41,653 nucleotides of DNA from a virus: positions 1 to 41,653 of the IMG/VR virus record IMGVR_UViG_3300044617_001281, one strand, 5' to 3'. Shown in pieces: positions 20,287 through 29,453 of the stretch (the stretch's first letter is position 1; every line of letters begins with the position of its first letter). The notes under the pieces were generated by a model. That model had not been told where the DNA came from, made no database searches, and saw only the letters and a program-made list of their open reading frames with translations. The position numbers and the translations under genes are program-made.

Positions 20287-20645
20287 AAGCAATGATACTA
20301 TCAATCGCCGTGGTGATGGCCGTTACGGGCTGCGAAACGGACAATACTGCCTATGAGACGGTCCGCGCCCGCAACCTTGAGAAATACAAGAAACCATTCA
20401 AGCCAGTGTTTCAACCAGGCACCGACATGATGGGCATTGTTCCATCGACTGTCGTGTTTCAAGACGCGCCGGCACCAGCCCAACAGCAGGCGCCGCAACC
20501 CATCATCGTTGCGGGGCCGGGATCACCGCCAATCACTACGGCCAGCCAAGTCGGGGGAACCACCGTTATTTCAACCATCGGCAGCCGCGCACCGATTGGG
20601 GCGCCTGTTTACAACCGGCCGGCCTACGGCTACTATGGCTACTGA
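20283..20645 (+). CDS. Proline-rich lipoprotein behind integrase (120 aa)
   Basis: N-terminus MKAMILSIAVVMAVTGC has a lipobox VTGC, so it should be an acylated envelope protein. The mature part is proline-, glutamine- and alanine-rich (FQDAPAPAQQQAPQPIIVAG) and ends PAYGYYGY. ATG overlaps the integrase stop by ATGA. A lipoprotein expressed with the integrase in the prophage could serve lysogenic conversion or superinfection exclusion; this is inferred from position, not homology. Confidence 0.7.
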   Translation: MKAMILSIAVVMAVTGCETDNTAYETVRARNLEKYKKPFKPVFQPGTDMMGIVPSTVVFQDAPAPAQQQAPQPIIVAGPGSPPITTASQVGGTTVISTIGSRAPIGAPVYNRPAYGYYGY

Positions 20646-20681
20646 TTTGTCCAAGTGTGTCTCCTAACCACAAGGACGAGT

Positions 20682-20726
20682 CCCGCGTGTGCGGGGCTGG
20701 GTCGCCCTGGGCAACCGGGGCGGCCC
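20682..20726. terminator. Bidirectional terminator between convergent operons
   Basis: Two hairpins: CCCGC-GTGT-GCGGG (20682-20695) and GGGtCGCCC with GGGCGgCCC (20699-20707 / 20718-20726). The second abuts the late-operon stop codon. On the plus side it is followed by TAATTTTG. They separate the integrase/lipoprotein transcript from the oncoming late transcript. Confidence 0.55.
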
Positions 20727-23700
20727 TAATTTTGTGGCTGGGGAACGGGGGCGGGCAGGAACGACCGCGGCTGCATGCCGGTTGGCATCTGCTGGCCGAT
20801 GCCCATGATGAACTGGCCATAAAGCGAGCGCTGTGCGGGCGTGAGATTGCCGACACTGTGGCCAAACAGTCCGGCCTTCACGGCGGCGTTCACGTCCTTC
20901 ACATCTTTGACAAAGAGATCCACCTTCGTTTGGTCGGGAACCGAAGCGTATTGCGGCAGGGCCAGCCTATTGTAATAGATCCCCATGGTCATGTTGCCGA
21001 GGTAGTAGCGGTAGGCCGCCATCTGCTCGTTGGTCAGCTCGATTTGCTGCCCATTGATCGCCACCTTGTTGCTCTTGATCTTGGTCGGCAGCATCTTGGT
21101 CTCGCCGGTGACGGACATGATGCGCTCCAGTTCTTGGAACGCTGGGTCGCCTTTGTATTTCGTGAAGCGGGCGGGGTTGATGAAGACGTTGAAAAAAGAG
21201 TTGCCGCCGTAGCCGTAGCGTTCGACCGCTTGGCCGAGGATGTCGTAGCGCGGCGGGAAGCTGGTTGACACACCGGGGAGCTGTGACCCGATGTTCATAA
21301 ACATGCGCTTCATGTCTGCCGTTAGCGCTGGCCCCGTGGCGTTGCGGTATTCGCGCACGATGTTGTCGCCCTCAAGCAAGCGAATGTCAGTGCCGGGAAT
21401 GCCAACGCCATACTGACTTGCCTGCCGCACAAGCTGCGGGACGAACATCGACGGTATGCCAAGCGCCGTGTCGTAGATGGCAGAGATTGGCTCTCCGCTG
21501 TTAGACCACTCGCGGTTGAAGGATGCGAAGCCCTGCAATAGCGGCTCCTCTTTCAATGACTTGGCCCCAGCCAGCATGCTTAGAGCAAGCCACCCAGCAC
21601 GCTCGCCGGGGCGGTTGCCCTTGGTTGCTTCGCGCTGGGCGGTGTCCTCTTGTTTTCCATACTCAGCACCGGCAGCGAGCACAATGGACATGGGCTGCGC
21701 CCAGTTGTAGTCCATCAATGTGTCGCCATAAATTGCAGGGTAGGGGTTGCTCCAGTCGCCAGTCAGCATCCGCCGGCGAAGCTGCGTCAGGTTGATCTGG
21801 TATGCCCCAAGCCCCGAGGCTTGCCGCATTTGCTCTAGCTTCTCGTCCTCCTCGCGGCTGGCCGTAATCACCCCCATCTTGTAGAGGTAAAGTCCGGTCA
21901 TCCACATGCCCGTGCCCATGGTCGCTTGGGCGAATGCCTTGTTGAAGGCGGCGCGGTCGAACCTTCCAGTCTGCGCCATCCCGTTGGCGTAGAGGATGCC
22001 CTTGGTTCCGCTGTAGATGTTGCGGATAAACCCGAGGGGCGACCAGTCAACGAACCCTTTCTCCACGATGGAGCCGGGGACTTGGGCGAACGGAACAATG
22101 GCCGTGCCAAGACCGAACTCCTTGTTGCGGTTAAGCGTGCGGCGAAGGTCGGCGATGAGCTTGCTGGTGAAGTTCGGGTTTTGATAAATGGAATACATGG
22201 CGTCCGCCTGCGCCGCCTCAACCATTTCGGGCGTGGGCTGGCCGGTCCATTCGCCGTTCTTCTTGGCCGCCGCTTCCATCTGTGAGAGACGTGATCTGTA
22301 TTCCGCCATCCAGAAGGCGCGGTCAGCGGTGCCGAGGGCGACAGACAGCGTGGACTCCAGCATCTGCATGGCACGACCGCTGAACAGTTGCCGGTTCACG
22401 TCCTTCACATCGCCAAACTCCCACTTGTTTTGCGTGGTGAGCTTGGACATGACGCGCAGATGGCTAAGTCCGGCCATAAGTTCGCTTTTGCGTTCGCTTG
22501 GGGTGTTGGATGTGTTCTGCTTGGCCGCCCACTTCCACCCCTTCATAAAGTCTTTGGCCGGCGTGAGCATGGCGGAGATGCGCTTGCCGCCGGATGCGGT
22601 GTAGATCAGTCCCGCACCGGCACCGATAGCCGCGCCGGCCGTGGTGCCAATGATTGGAACGATTGATCCGATGGCTGCACCCGTGGCAGCGCCAGCCGCC
22701 GTGCGACCGGCCGCGCCCATAAGGCCAATGCCAGAAGCGGTGGTTCGCCGTCCACCATCAAACAGTCCGAGCGTTGGGTCGGCGATTGTGTTGATAAACG
22801 CATCGCGGCCAATGTTAGCGACAAATTGAATGACGTTACCGCCGATGTTTCTGATCCACGTCTTGGGAGCGAACAGCATGGAAAGGTAGGCCACGGCGCG
22901 CGTCTGCGCCCAGATGTCCTGCGGCACAATGCTCATGGCCCGCTCATACATCTTGGCGGTGAGCACCGTCTTCACGTCTTCGTCCGTGGTCGCTTGGATC
23001 TGTTCGCGGTAACGGTTCAGTTCTGCCGCCAGCTCTGGCGTCATGGCTGGCACACCAAAGATCGACGCCACCTTCGACATGTATTGCGAGTCGGTCAAGT
23101 TGCCCGCCTTCAAGTCGGCTTGCAGTTGGTTGAATATCTTTAGCGCCTCGCCCGTGGCCGGTTTGCGGGGGGCGATGAGCTGTGCGCGCACTTGGTCGAG
23201 CGCCTTGTAAAATTGGTTAGTCACGGAGGAGGCAATGGATTCCGCCTCGCCCTTGGAAAGTCCGGCGTCTTGCAGGATCTTGGCGATCTGCGGCTTGGCC
23301 GCTTGCTTCACGCTCGGGCCGGTCAGCACTTCGCGGATGGATACCATAACCTGCTCGCCCTGTGCGACGGAACCGGCGCGGCGACTGATGCGCAGACCGA
23401 TGCGCTCGCCGTTGAACTGCCCCTCTTTGAGAACCGAATTGGCAATGTCCGTCTTGGCTTGCGCCACGGTTGCCCCGATTTGATCCACCACAGACTGCGC
23501 CTTGCGCAATGCCTCTTGCCGCTCGGGCGGGAGGGTGCTGATGTAGTCCTCGATCATACGGTTGGCATACATGACGATGCCTTCGGGCGTCATCATGCCG
23601 ATGATCTTGAGGTGGGCGATGGCCGCGCCCATGGTCTGCCCCTTGCGGCTGACCGTCTTTAGCACCGTAGCCTGCCCGTTGTAATCTTGCATGGCCCCGA

Positions 23701-25534
23701 GGCGACCGGCCAGCTCTACAGCGATAGAGATTTCCACCGGCGTCATGGCGCGGCGGTCATCGGTCAAAGCAATTTCCGCCATGAGTTGTCGGGCGGCATC
23801 CAGCCCGTAGTCATTGATCCACGCCTTGGCAGCTTCGATGGAATCCTTGAACCGCTGCACATCATAGACGCTACCAAGAAGGCTTTGCGTCTGCTCGGGG
23901 ACGTTGGGCATCTCGCTCGCCCGCTCCTCAAATTGACGGGGGCGTTGTTCGGGGTTCGTGCTCGCCGGGGCAGGGGATGGCGGTGGAGGGACAGCGCCTT
24001 GCGCGGCTGGCGCTGCGGGGGCGGGCTGCGGCACTGCTGGCGCGGGGGCAACCCCACCGGCAGCGGCATTCGCTGCAATGTTTTGCTGCGTGGCCCGAGC
24101 CATGTTCGGTGCGCGGCCCATCGGTCGGGCAGGAATAGAAATTGTTTGTCCGCCCAGCTCTACATTGACATCGCCGGCCCGAAGCTGCTCTTGGGGTATC
24201 ACAGCGGCATTGCCCAGCGGCAACTCGCGGGCGCGCTCAAGCCTGGCCCCCACAGCAATATCAACGCCGCCCATCACAGAGTCAGCCGCCGTTTCCGCTA
24301 GGATGCTTCGACCGCTGGTGATCTGTCCGTCTTGCGCTATCTGTTTGCTGGCCTCTCCCGCTCCACCCATGAACGACTGAACCGCCGTCTCAATAGCGCC
24401 AGCAGCAAGGCGTCCGGCAATCTTCGTGCCCTGCCGACCAACAAGTTTTCCGGCTATCAATGCGCTGGCCACATCAAAGGTAGCGACAGGCACGGCCCCC
24501 TTCTCGGCAAACTCCCGAGCCAATGCCATGCGCTCTGGGTCTTGTAGTCCTTCGGTCAGCGCCTGCGGGTCAGTGATGTCAATGCCTGCCCGCTGGAATG
24601 AGTCCAAGATGCCGCTGCTCATCTCCATCGAATGGCTGGCCAGTCCCACGGCGTTGGCATATCCGGCCCTTGCCCCGAGCAATGCACCCTTTGACCCTCC
24701 AAGAAACGCCCCGGCGCCCGTCCAGAGAACCATTGGCGCCACACCCTTGTTCGCCATTTGGCGGGCGAAGCCGGCCATGGACTCGCCGATCAGCTCGCCA
24801 AAGACTCCGACCGGATTGCTGCTAAATGCCTGCCAGCTTTCCATTGGTGGGCGGTTGTCGTCCATTGTAACGGAGTAAGCCTGCGATGGTGGCAACTTCT
24901 GGATCTCTTGCTGATAAGCGATGACTGCCTCGGGGTTGGGCTGACCGGCATCCATCTCCACAGCCATGCCGGCGCTGGCCCATCCGCGCTGAAAGGCGTT
25001 CCATGTGCTGGCAATGTTGTTGCCGCGAATGAGATTGAGCGCAGGGATGCCGTCAGGGGACTCGCCTTCGGCGGGAGCGAGAAGGAATGAGTCCGCGCTC
25101 ATCTGTTGCGGAGAAAATGTCGGATCAGCGCCGACAACGCCGCTTCCACCGCCACCGCCAGCACCAAAAGGCGGATCGTAATTCCCCGATAGGAAATCGT
25201 CTGCTGAAGCCGGAGGCTCGTTGCCGGGCAGCGGCTGTTGCGGGGCGTTTAGAAAATCATCGGCCGCCATCGAATCAGTGGCGGCGTCTTGCTCATCGGT
25301 CCATTCCGGTAACTCTTCCGGTGGCGCATTCCCAGCGACCGGGTCGGTGGCCTGCGCGCTGCGAACCGGGGGCAGTGTCTCGCTCTCCGGTCCAATGTCC
25401 AGCCCTTGATCGGGAACGCTATCTTCCCATTGGCTGTTTTGCGACTCCCGAAGAATACGCTGCTGCTCCCGCTCGTAGGCGGCGGCGTCTTGGTCAGATA
25501 AACCAAGAAAACGATCTGCCTCTGAGACAGCCAT
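20726..25534 (-). CDS. Large internal virion (DNA ejection) protein (1602 aa)
   Basis: Starts MAVSEADRFLGLSDQDAAAY. A long disordered N-terminus with many D, E, P and G leads into helical regions. Glycine/alanine-rich hydrophobic stretches (about residues 265-300 and about 930-980, including GSIVPIIGTTAGAAIGAGAG) could insert in a membrane, as expected of internal proteins that form an ejection channel. Size, end-of-operon position behind two smaller internal proteins, and these segments suggest the counterpart of T7 gp16 in short-tailed phages. No catalytic motif was found. Confidence 0.7.
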   Translation of the reverse strand: MAVSEADRFLGLSDQDAAAYEREQQRILRESQNSQWEDSVPDQGLDIGPESETLPPVRSAQATDPVAGNAPPEELPEWTDEQDAATDSMAADDFLNAPQQPLPGNEPPASADDFLSGNYDPPFGAGGGGGSGVVGADPTFSPQQMSADSFLLAPAEGESPDGIPALNLIRGNNIASTWNAFQRGWASAGMAVEMDAGQPNPEAVIAYQQEIQKLPPSQAYSVTMDDNRPPMESWQAFSSNPVGVFGELIGESMAGFARQMANKGVAPMVLWTGAGAFLGGSKGALLGARAGYANAVGLASHSMEMSSGILDSFQRAGIDITDPQALTEGLQDPERMALAREFAEKGAVPVATFDVASALIAGKLVGRQGTKIAGRLAAGAIETAVQSFMGGAGEASKQIAQDGQITSGRSILAETAADSVMGGVDIAVGARLERARELPLGNAAVIPQEQLRAGDVNVELGGQTISIPARPMGRAPNMARATQQNIAANAAAGGVAPAPAVPQPAPAAPAAQGAVPPPPSPAPASTNPEQRPRQFEERASEMPNVPEQTQSLLGSVYDVQRFKDSIEAAKAWINDYGLDAARQLMAEIALTDDRRAMTPVEISIAVELAGRLGAMQDYNGQATVLKTVSRKGQTMGAAIAHLKIIGMMTPEGIVMYANRMIEDYISTLPPERQEALRKAQSVVDQIGATVAQAKTDIANSVLKEGQFNGERIGLRISRRAGSVAQGEQVMVSIREVLTGPSVKQAAKPQIAKILQDAGLSKGEAESIASSVTNQFYKALDQVRAQLIAPRKPATGEALKIFNQLQADLKAGNLTDSQYMSKVASIFGVPAMTPELAAELNRYREQIQATTDEDVKTVLTAKMYERAMSIVPQDIWAQTRAVAYLSMLFAPKTWIRNIGGNVIQFVANIGRDAFINTIADPTLGLFDGGRRTTASGIGLMGAAGRTAAGAATGAAIGSIVPIIGTTAGAAIGAGAGLIYTASGGKRISAMLTPAKDFMKGWKWAAKQNTSNTPSERKSELMAGLSHLRVMSKLTTQNKWEFGDVKDVNRQLFSGRAMQMLESTLSVALGTADRAFWMAEYRSRLSQMEAAAKKNGEWTGQPTPEMVEAAQADAMYSIYQNPNFTSKLIADLRRTLNRNKEFGLGTAIVPFAQVPGSIVEKGFVDWSPLGFIRNIYSGTKGILYANGMAQTGRFDRAAFNKAFAQATMGTGMWMTGLYLYKMGVITASREEDEKLEQMRQASGLGAYQINLTQLRRRMLTGDWSNPYPAIYGDTLMDYNWAQPMSIVLAAGAEYGKQEDTAQREATKGNRPGERAGWLALSMLAGAKSLKEEPLLQGFASFNREWSNSGEPISAIYDTALGIPSMFVPQLVRQASQYGVGIPGTDIRLLEGDNIVREYRNATGPALTADMKRMFMNIGSQLPGVSTSFPPRYDILGQAVERYGYGGNSFFNVFINPARFTKYKGDPAFQELERIMSVTGETKMLPTKIKSNKVAINGQQIELTNEQMAAYRYYLGNMTMGIYYNRLALPQYASVPDQTKVDLFVKDVKDVNAAVKAGLFGHSVGNLTPAQRSLYGQFIMGIGQQMPTGMQPRSFLPAPVPQPQN

Positions 25535-26172
25535 TACTTCATGCCCCAGTGCAGAAGAGCACGTTTGGCTTCGTCTTGATTGATTTGGTTTTTCATAAAC
25601 GCCTCACGCACTTGATACGGGCTGGCAAACGTCATGGCGGCACCGGCGCTATTGGTCATGGAAAGCGGTGGCGGCGCGTCTGGCGCTGCGGCGGGCGCGG
25701 GGGCAACCGCTTGACCCTGCTGTGCTGCTGCGGCGGCGCGGGCGGCATCGTTGTTTGCTCCAACGGTGAGCTGCTGTCCCATGCCCCATCCGCCACCAGA
25801 GGCAACGTAGCCTTTGGGCTGTTGTCCCGTGTCCCTATTTGTTACGGCGCGGGTTGTTCCCGGCCCAACCAGTTCTTCAAACCCTCCAGTCGTTTGAATT
25901 ATTTGAGCTTCGTAGGGCTTGAATGTCCCGTCTGGGTATTCGATGGTCCGCAACACGTCGCTCGTCACTTCGTTGGTGCGCGTCCCAAGTTTTTCGGCGC
26001 CTTCTTTGGGGGCAAACTGGCGCATCATAAGCTCTTTGGTGACGGGCTTGAGGATAGAAACTGCCAGTTCGATCTCCCAGTCTTCGGGCTGATAGCCAAC
26101 CCGCTTGCCTTGGTTGCGGAAATACGAATCAAGATCCGGCAGCGCCGGCCTGTTTGTGTTTGTCTCGGCCAT
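25534..26172 (-). CDS. Virion-associated protein (212 aa), probably internal
   Basis: Reads MAETNTNRPALPDLDSYFRN, a helical region, then a glycine-rich part (YVASGGGWGMGQQLTVGANN) and an alanine/proline-rich linker. TAATG overlap with the 1602-residue gene. Composition and place suggest an ejection or core protein; no family recognised. Confidence 0.55.
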   Translation of the reverse strand: MAETNTNRPALPDLDSYFRNQGKRVGYQPEDWEIELAVSILKPVTKELMMRQFAPKEGAEKLGTRTNEVTSDVLRTIEYPDGTFKPYEAQIIQTTGGFEELVGPGTTRAVTNRDTGQQPKGYVASGGGWGMGQQLTVGANNDAARAAAAAQQGQAVAPAPAAAPDAPPPLSMTNSAGAAMTFASPYQVREAFMKNQINQDEAKRALLHWGMK

Positions 26173-26176
26173 ATTA

Positions 26177-26629
26177 TTAATTCCCTCCGACCGTGTAATT
26201 GTATTTGTTCCGAGGGGCTACGGCCTGCGCCGGCATCGCCATCTGCCAGTTGCCGCCATCATCAAAGAACCCACTGCGGCCAGCCAGCATCGACTTCCTG
26301 CCAAAGTCCAGCTCGGCAAGGTAGGGCGCGATGTAAGCGTTGGCCGAGGCGAAGTCTTTCTTTTGGGCAAAGCCTTGAAGCGTTGCGTCAATCTCTGGCG
26401 AAAGCATGTTCTTGCTGGAAAGAAAATTATACATCCCCTCAAAGTTGCGCTTCTGAGTTTTGTTATCCTTGGAAGACTGTCCGTAGATCCCGCCGATGGC
26501 GGAAAGCGCCCCGCCAATATCTTGGCCAAGCTGGTTATACATCTGGGCCTGCGTGTCAGCGGCGCGCATCTGGCCCGCCCCGAGGATTTCTCCCGAGCGG
26601 TCGGTTACTTGTGGATTGTAAGCAAACAT
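26177..26629 (-). CDS. Small internal virion protein (150 aa)
   Basis: ATG at 26629 behind AAAAGGAGAACAAAACT. Reads MFAYNPQVTDRSGEILGAGQ; a long helix (QAQMYNQLGQDIGGALSAIG) follows, then a Gly/Pro/Asn-rich tail. Typical size and composition of one of three internal proteins in podoviruses. Function inferred. Confidence 0.55.
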   Translation of the reverse strand: MFAYNPQVTDRSGEILGAGQMRAADTQAQMYNQLGQDIGGALSAIGGIYGQSSKDNKTQKRNFEGMYNFLSSKNMLSPEIDATLQGFAQKKDFASANAYIAPYLAELDFGRKSMLAGRSGFFDDGGNWQMAMPAQAVAPRNKYNYTVGGN

Positions 26630-26648
26630 AGTTTTGTTCTCCTTTTTG

Positions 26649-27527
26649 TTAAGCCGCCACGCGGCCGTCTGTGATTCTGGCGATGGGGCGTCCGGCCACA
26701 TCCTCTGACTTGTGCGCGAAGCCCTGCTCGGGAATCGCATGATCTTCGTAGGGCAGGTAGGCCGACACATTGTTGACCTCCGCGTTGACCTTCGGGCACC
26801 ACACCGTAGCGTGGCCGCGCCGGCTCATGCATGCCGTGCAAACGTGCAGGTAGTCGGCGTTGCGGGAGCGGTCGGCCAGATGGTGCCAGCGCCCCATGCT
26901 ATCCTTACCGTAGCGGGTATCGTCATTCGGCACGCCGGCGGCTTCGAGGTAGGACCAGACATCGTTGTCGGTCCAATCGCGCAAGAGGAAAAGCTGGTCC
27001 GGTCCATCCGGTATCCGGCGCACATCCATGGCCAGCGGCACTTGGCCCTTGATCGGGTCCACGTCCGCCGACTTTTGGCCGTGGAAGCAGGCGTCCCACG
27101 GCCAGTCGAAGGTGCCGAGCGGACGCTGCAACGCATCCATCCCGCACCGCCAGGGCTGGCCGAAAACCGGCTCCTGTGTGCCGACCGCCACCATGCACGC
27201 CGTCTGCCGACCCCACTGCATGTATTTGAGAAAGTCAATCTGGTGGGAGCCATCCGGCGCCGTGCCATCGGTCAGCGTCACGCGCCCCGGCGCCCAGTCG
27301 TAGACATCCAAGTCCCACTCGCGGATCAGCCGGTCACTCAACTCATAGCGGTCCCGCATCCACGGCTCCCGCCACTGGACGCAGGGCAGCTTCACGCCGA
27401 CCTCATGCAGCAGCAGGTGCAAGAGCGCCGTTGAGTCCTTGCCGCCCGACCACAGCACCACTGGGTTGCGGTAATGCTGCAACCAGTCTTCGGCCTTGCG
27501 GCAAGTGTCTGTGATGAAGTTCGGCAT
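26649..27527 (-). CDS. cysH: Phosphoadenosine-phosphosulfate-reductase-like enzyme (292 aa)
   Basis: PP-loop ATPase-type motif WSGGKDSTALLHLL (SGGKDS at residues 27-32) with downstream cysteines CTACMSRRGHATVWC, as in the PAPS/APS reductase family. It would act on sulfate activation or in a sulfur- or nucleotide-modifying reaction. It is translated inside the virion-protein operon (shares a stop/start junction at 27527), so it is made late. A host-metabolism gene and a DNA- or RNA-modifying enzyme are both possible; homology alone cannot decide. Confidence 0.8.
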   Translation of the reverse strand: MPNFITDTCRKAEDWLQHYRNPVVLWSGGKDSTALLHLLLHEVGVKLPCVQWREPWMRDRYELSDRLIREWDLDVYDWAPGRVTLTDGTAPDGSHQIDFLKYMQWGRQTACMVAVGTQEPVFGQPWRCGMDALQRPLGTFDWPWDACFHGQKSADVDPIKGQVPLAMDVRRIPDGPDQLFLLRDWTDNDVWSYLEAAGVPNDDTRYGKDSMGRWHHLADRSRNADYLHVCTACMSRRGHATVWCPKVNAEVNNVSAYLPYEDHAIPEQGFAHKSEDVAGRPIARITDGRVAA

Positions 27528-28399
27528 TAGATCGCAAGGCCCGCACCCATGAGGAGGCCGCCGCCGATGCCGCCAGCCATACCCATCATGCCAGACTGCC
27601 CGGAGGCTGAAGCGTTCATGCTCGCCGCATTCATCGCCGCCCAGTTGTTAAGCTGACTATTCGCCCGAGTGTCGAGCATGTTGGCATTGAAGCTGGCCAC
27701 ATTACCGGCCATCTGCTGCGCACCGCCGAAGGTCTGCCCGATGCCGCTCTGCAAGTTGTTGCCAAGGTTGCCGCCGATCTGCGCACTGCCGAGGGCGCGA
27801 CTGTAGGGATCAACCATAAGCTGCCCCTGAGCCGCACTGCCCAGCATCCCGCCAGCCTGCCCAGCGCGGCCAAAGACGTTGCCCGTCACCATCTGGTTGG
27901 TTGCCGAGGCGAAGTTCCGCCGGCTGGCCTCGCGCGCTTGCGCGGCGGCGTCACGGTTGAGGATCTCAGCGGCGCTGCTGCCCATCGAGGTGCCGAGGCC
28001 GCGAGCGGCAAAGGCGGCGCGGGCCGACTGCTGGGCGTCACGGGTCTCTTCGGCGGACAGCGAACGGCCGAGGCCAAGCTCAGTCTCGGCCTGCTGCTGG
28101 AGCATGCGCTCAATGTTTGTCGGCCCCACTTGGTCGGCCAGCATGTTGCCCAGTCCCGAAACACGGTTGATGTCCCCTCGGGCGGCCTGCGTGTATTCGT
28201 TATTGAGGTTGCCAGCGATCTTCTGGATCGTCCCGAGCTGCAATGCCTCAAGCTGCGGATACGCCTCAATCTGCGCCTGCACCTGAGCGCGGGCTGACGC
28301 CGCCGCCTGCTCGTTGGCCGAGCGCATAAGCGCGTTGAAGTCCAGGGGTGCCGCGTGCTGCACCGAGGGTTTCTTAGATTTTTTGCTGCTGCCGCCCAT
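27527..28399 (-). CDS. Glycine/alanine-rich internal virion protein (290 aa)
   Basis: Starts MGGSSKKSKKPSVQHAAPLD. A helical part (NALMRSANEQAAASARAQVQ) is followed by glycine- and methionine-rich repeats to an end (GMAGGIGGGLLMGAGLAI) that could be membrane-active. Similar proteins in podoviruses are ejected with the genome. No enzymatic motif. Confidence 0.6.
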   Translation of the reverse strand: MGGSSKKSKKPSVQHAAPLDFNALMRSANEQAAASARAQVQAQIEAYPQLEALQLGTIQKIAGNLNNEYTQAARGDINRVSGLGNMLADQVGPTNIERMLQQQAETELGLGRSLSAEETRDAQQSARAAFAARGLGTSMGSSAAEILNRDAAAQAREASRRNFASATNQMVTGNVFGRAGQAGGMLGSAAQGQLMVDPYSRALGSAQIGGNLGNNLQSGIGQTFGGAQQMAGNVASFNANMLDTRANSQLNNWAAMNAASMNASASGQSGMMGMAGGIGGGLLMGAGLAI

Positions 28400-28401
28400 A
28401 A

Positions 28402-28755
28402 TTATAGCCTCACTTTCTTACTAAGTTTCGCCCAGTCATGGGCCTTGATTTCAAAACTGTTATGCCGGCACCAAAGCGCGTATTGCTGCGGCCGACTCGC
28501 CACACGCATAAACTCCCGCACCGGATTGCCGTGCCCGGCGCTGGCAGCCAGCTCCACGAACCAAGCATTCGGCTCGCCGTCATCGGTGAAGTCCTCCGCT
28601 TCTGCGTCCCAGCATACCTGACGCGCCAAGAGAAAGACCTCCGGCGTCGAGTAGACCAGCCCGCGCGTGAGATGCCAGCCGAGGGTTTCCTCGAAGGTCT
28701 CGTCCGTGACGTTGGCGTCGTGCCATTGCTTTGCGCGTTGCCATGGGGTCATCAT
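28402..28755 (-). CDS. Hypothetical protein, 117 aa, between fibre and internal proteins
   Basis: Start MMTPWQRAKQWHDANVTDET, coupled to the upstream stop by overlapping ATG/TGA at 28752-28755. Contains helices (YSTPEVFLLARQVCWDAEAE, WFVELAASAGHGNPVREF) and a conserved-looking end. No family recognised; context suggests a virion or assembly protein. Confidence 0.55.
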   Translation of the reverse strand: MMTPWQRAKQWHDANVTDETFEETLGWHLTRGLVYSTPEVFLLARQVCWDAEAEDFTDDGEPNAWFVELAASAGHGNPVREFMRVASRPQQYALWCRHNSFEIKAHDWAKLSKKVRL

Positions 28756-29435
28756 CCCTCATACATAATGTTGACCGATCCGGCGTCGAAGGTGTCAGTG
28801 CCGTTTGCGGTGGTAAGACGAAGACGGTCTAAAACGCCAGCAAGCGTGACCGACCCTCCCGTTGTGTAAATTGACGCAGCCTCGTCGTAAAAAACGCCAG
28901 ACGCCACCCATGCGTTACTCCCAAAGCTGGTAATCACGACATGTCCGTGGAAAGCCGACGCAGCATTCCCCCCCATTAATGTCAGGCCCGATGTCAGAGA
29001 ATTATACGAAACGCCGCCAGCACCAGCATTGAACGCGCCGGCCGAGAGATAGCCGCTTGTTGTAAATGTGCTCGACCCAAGCTGAATAATCGGCTGCGAT
29101 GTTGCGCTTGTGCTTACGCCCTTGAGCATCACCGTAATCCGCTTCACCCAAGACGGAATGCCGGTGAAGTCGATGCTGGTTCCGCTGGTGGTGTTTTGCG
29201 CGGTGGCGAGCGTGAGCGGTTGTGAGAGCTTGGCCGGAGTTACGGCAGCATCAGCAATCCGCGCAATCGGCAGCGTGCCAGTGGTGAGCTTGCTGGCGTC
29301 GATGCCGCTGGCGAGCTTGATGTTGGTAATCTCAGCGTCATCCACCACCACGGTCGGCGCCGCCGCCGAGTTGAGTTTCGCCGGTGTCACGGTCTCGCCG
29401 CTCACCCAGTTGTATCCTGCCGTTACTGTTGCCAT
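28752..29435 (-). CDS. Fibre-like protein B (227 aa)
   Basis: ATG at 29435 behind AACGAAGGAGAACGACT. The N-terminus (ATVTAGYNWVSGETVTPAKL) is a repeat-type region with AKLNSAAAP. The middle (IPSWVKRITVMLKGVSTSAT) and the end (GTDTFDAGSVNIMYEG) are shared with the fibre-like gene at 31468-32268. The DNA stays nearly identical at both conserved ends. Trimeric fibre or receptor-binding protein by composition (Thr, Ser, Gly, Ala); no enzymatic motif. Confidence 0.65.
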   Translation of the reverse strand: MATVTAGYNWVSGETVTPAKLNSAAAPTVVVDDAEITNIKLASGIDASKLTTGTLPIARIADAAVTPAKLSQPLTLATAQNTTSGTSIDFTGIPSWVKRITVMLKGVSTSATSQPIIQLGSSTFTTSGYLSAGAFNAGAGGVSYNSLTSGLTLMGGNAASAFHGHVVITSFGSNAWVASGVFYDEAASIYTTGGSVTLAGVLDRLRLTTANGTDTFDAGSVNIMYEG

Positions 29436-29453
29436 AGTCGTTCTCCTTCGTTG

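Noticed and set aside
25087-26631. 514-codon open frame on the plus strand
   Set aside because: Lies antisense to three contiguous, sensibly composed minus-strand genes; arginine/serine/cysteine-rich product typical of a GC-driven shadow frame.
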